A stretch of DNA of 64,000 bases from Jutongia hominis (GTDB lineage Bacteria > Bacillota > Clostridia > Lachnospirales > Lachnospiraceae), in the NCBI RefSeq assembly GCF_014384965.1, contig NZ_JACRSW010000001.1, positions 248,001-312,000 of the forward strand, read 5' to 3'. Position numbers and translations under genes: made by a program. This document shows positions 63,024 through 64,000 of the stretch, piece after piece; within the stretch, counting starts at the first letter, position 1, and every line of letters begins with the position of its first letter. Below the pieces are notes generated by a model, which did no database searches, had not been told where the DNA came from, and worked only from the letters and a program-made list of their open reading frames with translations.

Positions 63024-64000
63024 TCATTCTTTCTTTTCCATAAAGATCCGTGTGATATTCGATAACGGGCTATATTGTTTCTTTCCTTTTCTCTTTTCGT
63101 GCGTTCGCACCTGAAAATCATAGCTTTTATATTTGCGTTTGCACAGGATCATAAAACGTGAGTTTTTCTTTGGAATCCGGTCCGTCACAAGCTTTAACCG
63201 GATCCATTTTCCTTTTTTGATCCTGTAATAGATCTGAATGCGGTTACCGGCATATCTTTTCAGGCTGATCCAGACATATGATCTCCCATCTGCTGTCTTT
63301 CCGCTCCCGCCACGGATCAAAGGTTTCTTTAACAGATAGGTTCCGATTTCTTTTATACGGCTGTATGCACTATAGCTTATCTTACCGCCCTTTTTATAAA
63401 ATGCTCTGATCCGGTATCTGTATTTCTGACCGGGACGTGCTTTGCTGTCGATATAACGGCAGACTGCTTTTCCCGATACCGTATGCAGCTTTTTAAATGT
63501 CTTTTTATCACCTGTGGCACGCCAGACTTCATATCCCGAAGCACCGGTCACCTTATTCCAGCTTATAACCGGACATGCTGCTTTTGTCAATGTAATGGTT
63601 CCCAGTGCAGGCTTTTGTAACCGAATGGTTTCTGTCGGATCCGGCTGCTTTGATGGTGACACTGTCTGTAATGGCTGTCTGTCAGAAGTATTGCTGTTAT
63701 CATTCGGCTGTTTCGTCGGTTCTGTATCAGAAGTCTGTATTGGAGTCGGTGTCGGAGTTGGAGTCGCTGCAGGCGTTACCGATGGTGACGGCATTGGTGT
63801 CATAGATGTTTCAGGCTTTTCGGATACAACAGGAGATGCTGTTGGTGATGGCGATGCAGGCGTTTTAGTTGGTGTTGGTTTTGCATCAGATGTCTGTATC
63901 GGAGCTGCTGTAGGAGTTTGAGTAATTACAGGCATTATAGATGGTGCCAGAGTTGGTGCTTCCGTTACTTGCGGTGATGGTGTCATAGACGTTTCCGGCT
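63024..64000 (-). CDS. Pro/Thr/Ser-linker and fibronectin III surface protein (C-terminal part)
   Basis: The frame runs off the right edge; the last codons seen read PETSMTPSP. About 325 residues are visible. The first ~125 are a low-complexity linker with two long related units, each containing ETSMTP and later PIQTSDTEPT or PIQTSDAKPT. A fibronectin III-like domain follows (about 130-220: CPVISWNKVTGASGYEVWRA, YRYRIRAFYKKGGKISYSAY). The basic C-terminal domain (about 225-325) is similar, with YVWISLKRYAGNRIQIYYRI. The N-terminal domains and signal peptide lie beyond the window. There is no sortase motif. It is probably a secreted wall-associated protein like those in the island. Confidence 0.75.
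   Translation of the reverse strand, partial: PETSMTPSPQVTEAPTLAPSIMPVITQTPTAAPIQTSDAKPTPTKTPASPSPTASPVVSEKPETSMTPMPSPSVTPAATPTPTPTPIQTSDTEPTKQPNDNSNTSDRQPLQTVSPSKQPDPTETIRLQKPALGTITLTKAACPVISWNKVTGASGYEVWRATGDKKTFKKLHTVSGKAVCRYIDSKARPGQKYRYRIRAFYKKGGKISYSAYSRIKEIGTYLLKKPLIRGGSGKTADGRSYVWISLKRYAGNRIQIYYRIKKGKWIRLKLVTDRIPKKNSRFMILCKRKYKSYDFQVRTHEKRKGKKQYSPLSNITRIFMEKKE

Overview
The window looks like a chromosomal segment of a flagellated gut Clostridia, most likely Lachnospiraceae. The evidence is moderately AT-rich DNA, strong AGGAGG-type ribosome binding sites, a T-box-controlled thrS, a single-flagellin locus, and many large secreted proteins built from Big_2, BspA-type LRR, InlB B-repeat, fibronectin III, CHAP, CAP, cohesin and dockerin modules. 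No integrase, transposase, CRISPR array or rRNA was seen. Assignments rest on reading motifs by eye; no database search was run.

Layout. 1-5646 (minus): a MIF-like tautomerase, a family 2 glycosyltransferase and jetA-jetB-jetC of a Wadjet (SMC-like, anti-plasmid) defence system. jetC runs off the left edge and jetD would lie outside. 5869-11000 (minus): a membrane transglutaminase-like protein, thrS with a T-box leader, and malQ. 11113-16630 (minus): a small flagellar locus (fliS, flagellin, and a 1102-residue DUF6240-like protein with a FliK-like end). 16817-20535 (plus): a two-gene module of a GrpE-like protein and a 1022-residue Hsp70-like ATPase. 20739-31685: mostly minus-strand housekeeping genes (trmL, aminotransferase, Lrp regulator, AIR-synthase-like protein, VanW protein, nth, radical SAM protein, PIG-L deacetylase). 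31832-36855: a secreted 5'-nucleotidase, tandem structured repeats and an M15 peptidase.

37587-59274 is a 22-kb minus-strand surface-protein island arranged as about four transcription units. (i) A CAP/LRR protein. (ii) Two short-repeat LRR proteins, a Big_2 protein and a small basic secreted protein. (iii) A 1534-residue BspA-like LRR protein and a Big_2/LRR protein. (iv) A CHAP hydrolase and three consecutive cohesin-bearing proteins, the last of which also carries a dockerin. Units ii-iv start from nearly identical upstream regions of about 70 bp, so they are probably co-regulated. The rest of the window holds tRNA-Trp, a P-type cation ATPase behind a yybP-ykoY (Mn2+) type riboswitch, and the C-terminal part of another linker/fibronectin III surface protein.

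The least explained items are the Hsp70/GrpE-like module, the cohesin trio with its shared promoter block, a tandem ~141-bp unit that folds into three triloop hairpins and shows compensatory changes, a short repeat that sits directly after terminators in four places, and a small gene split at a CTT-TAG site that a +1 frameshift would rejoin.
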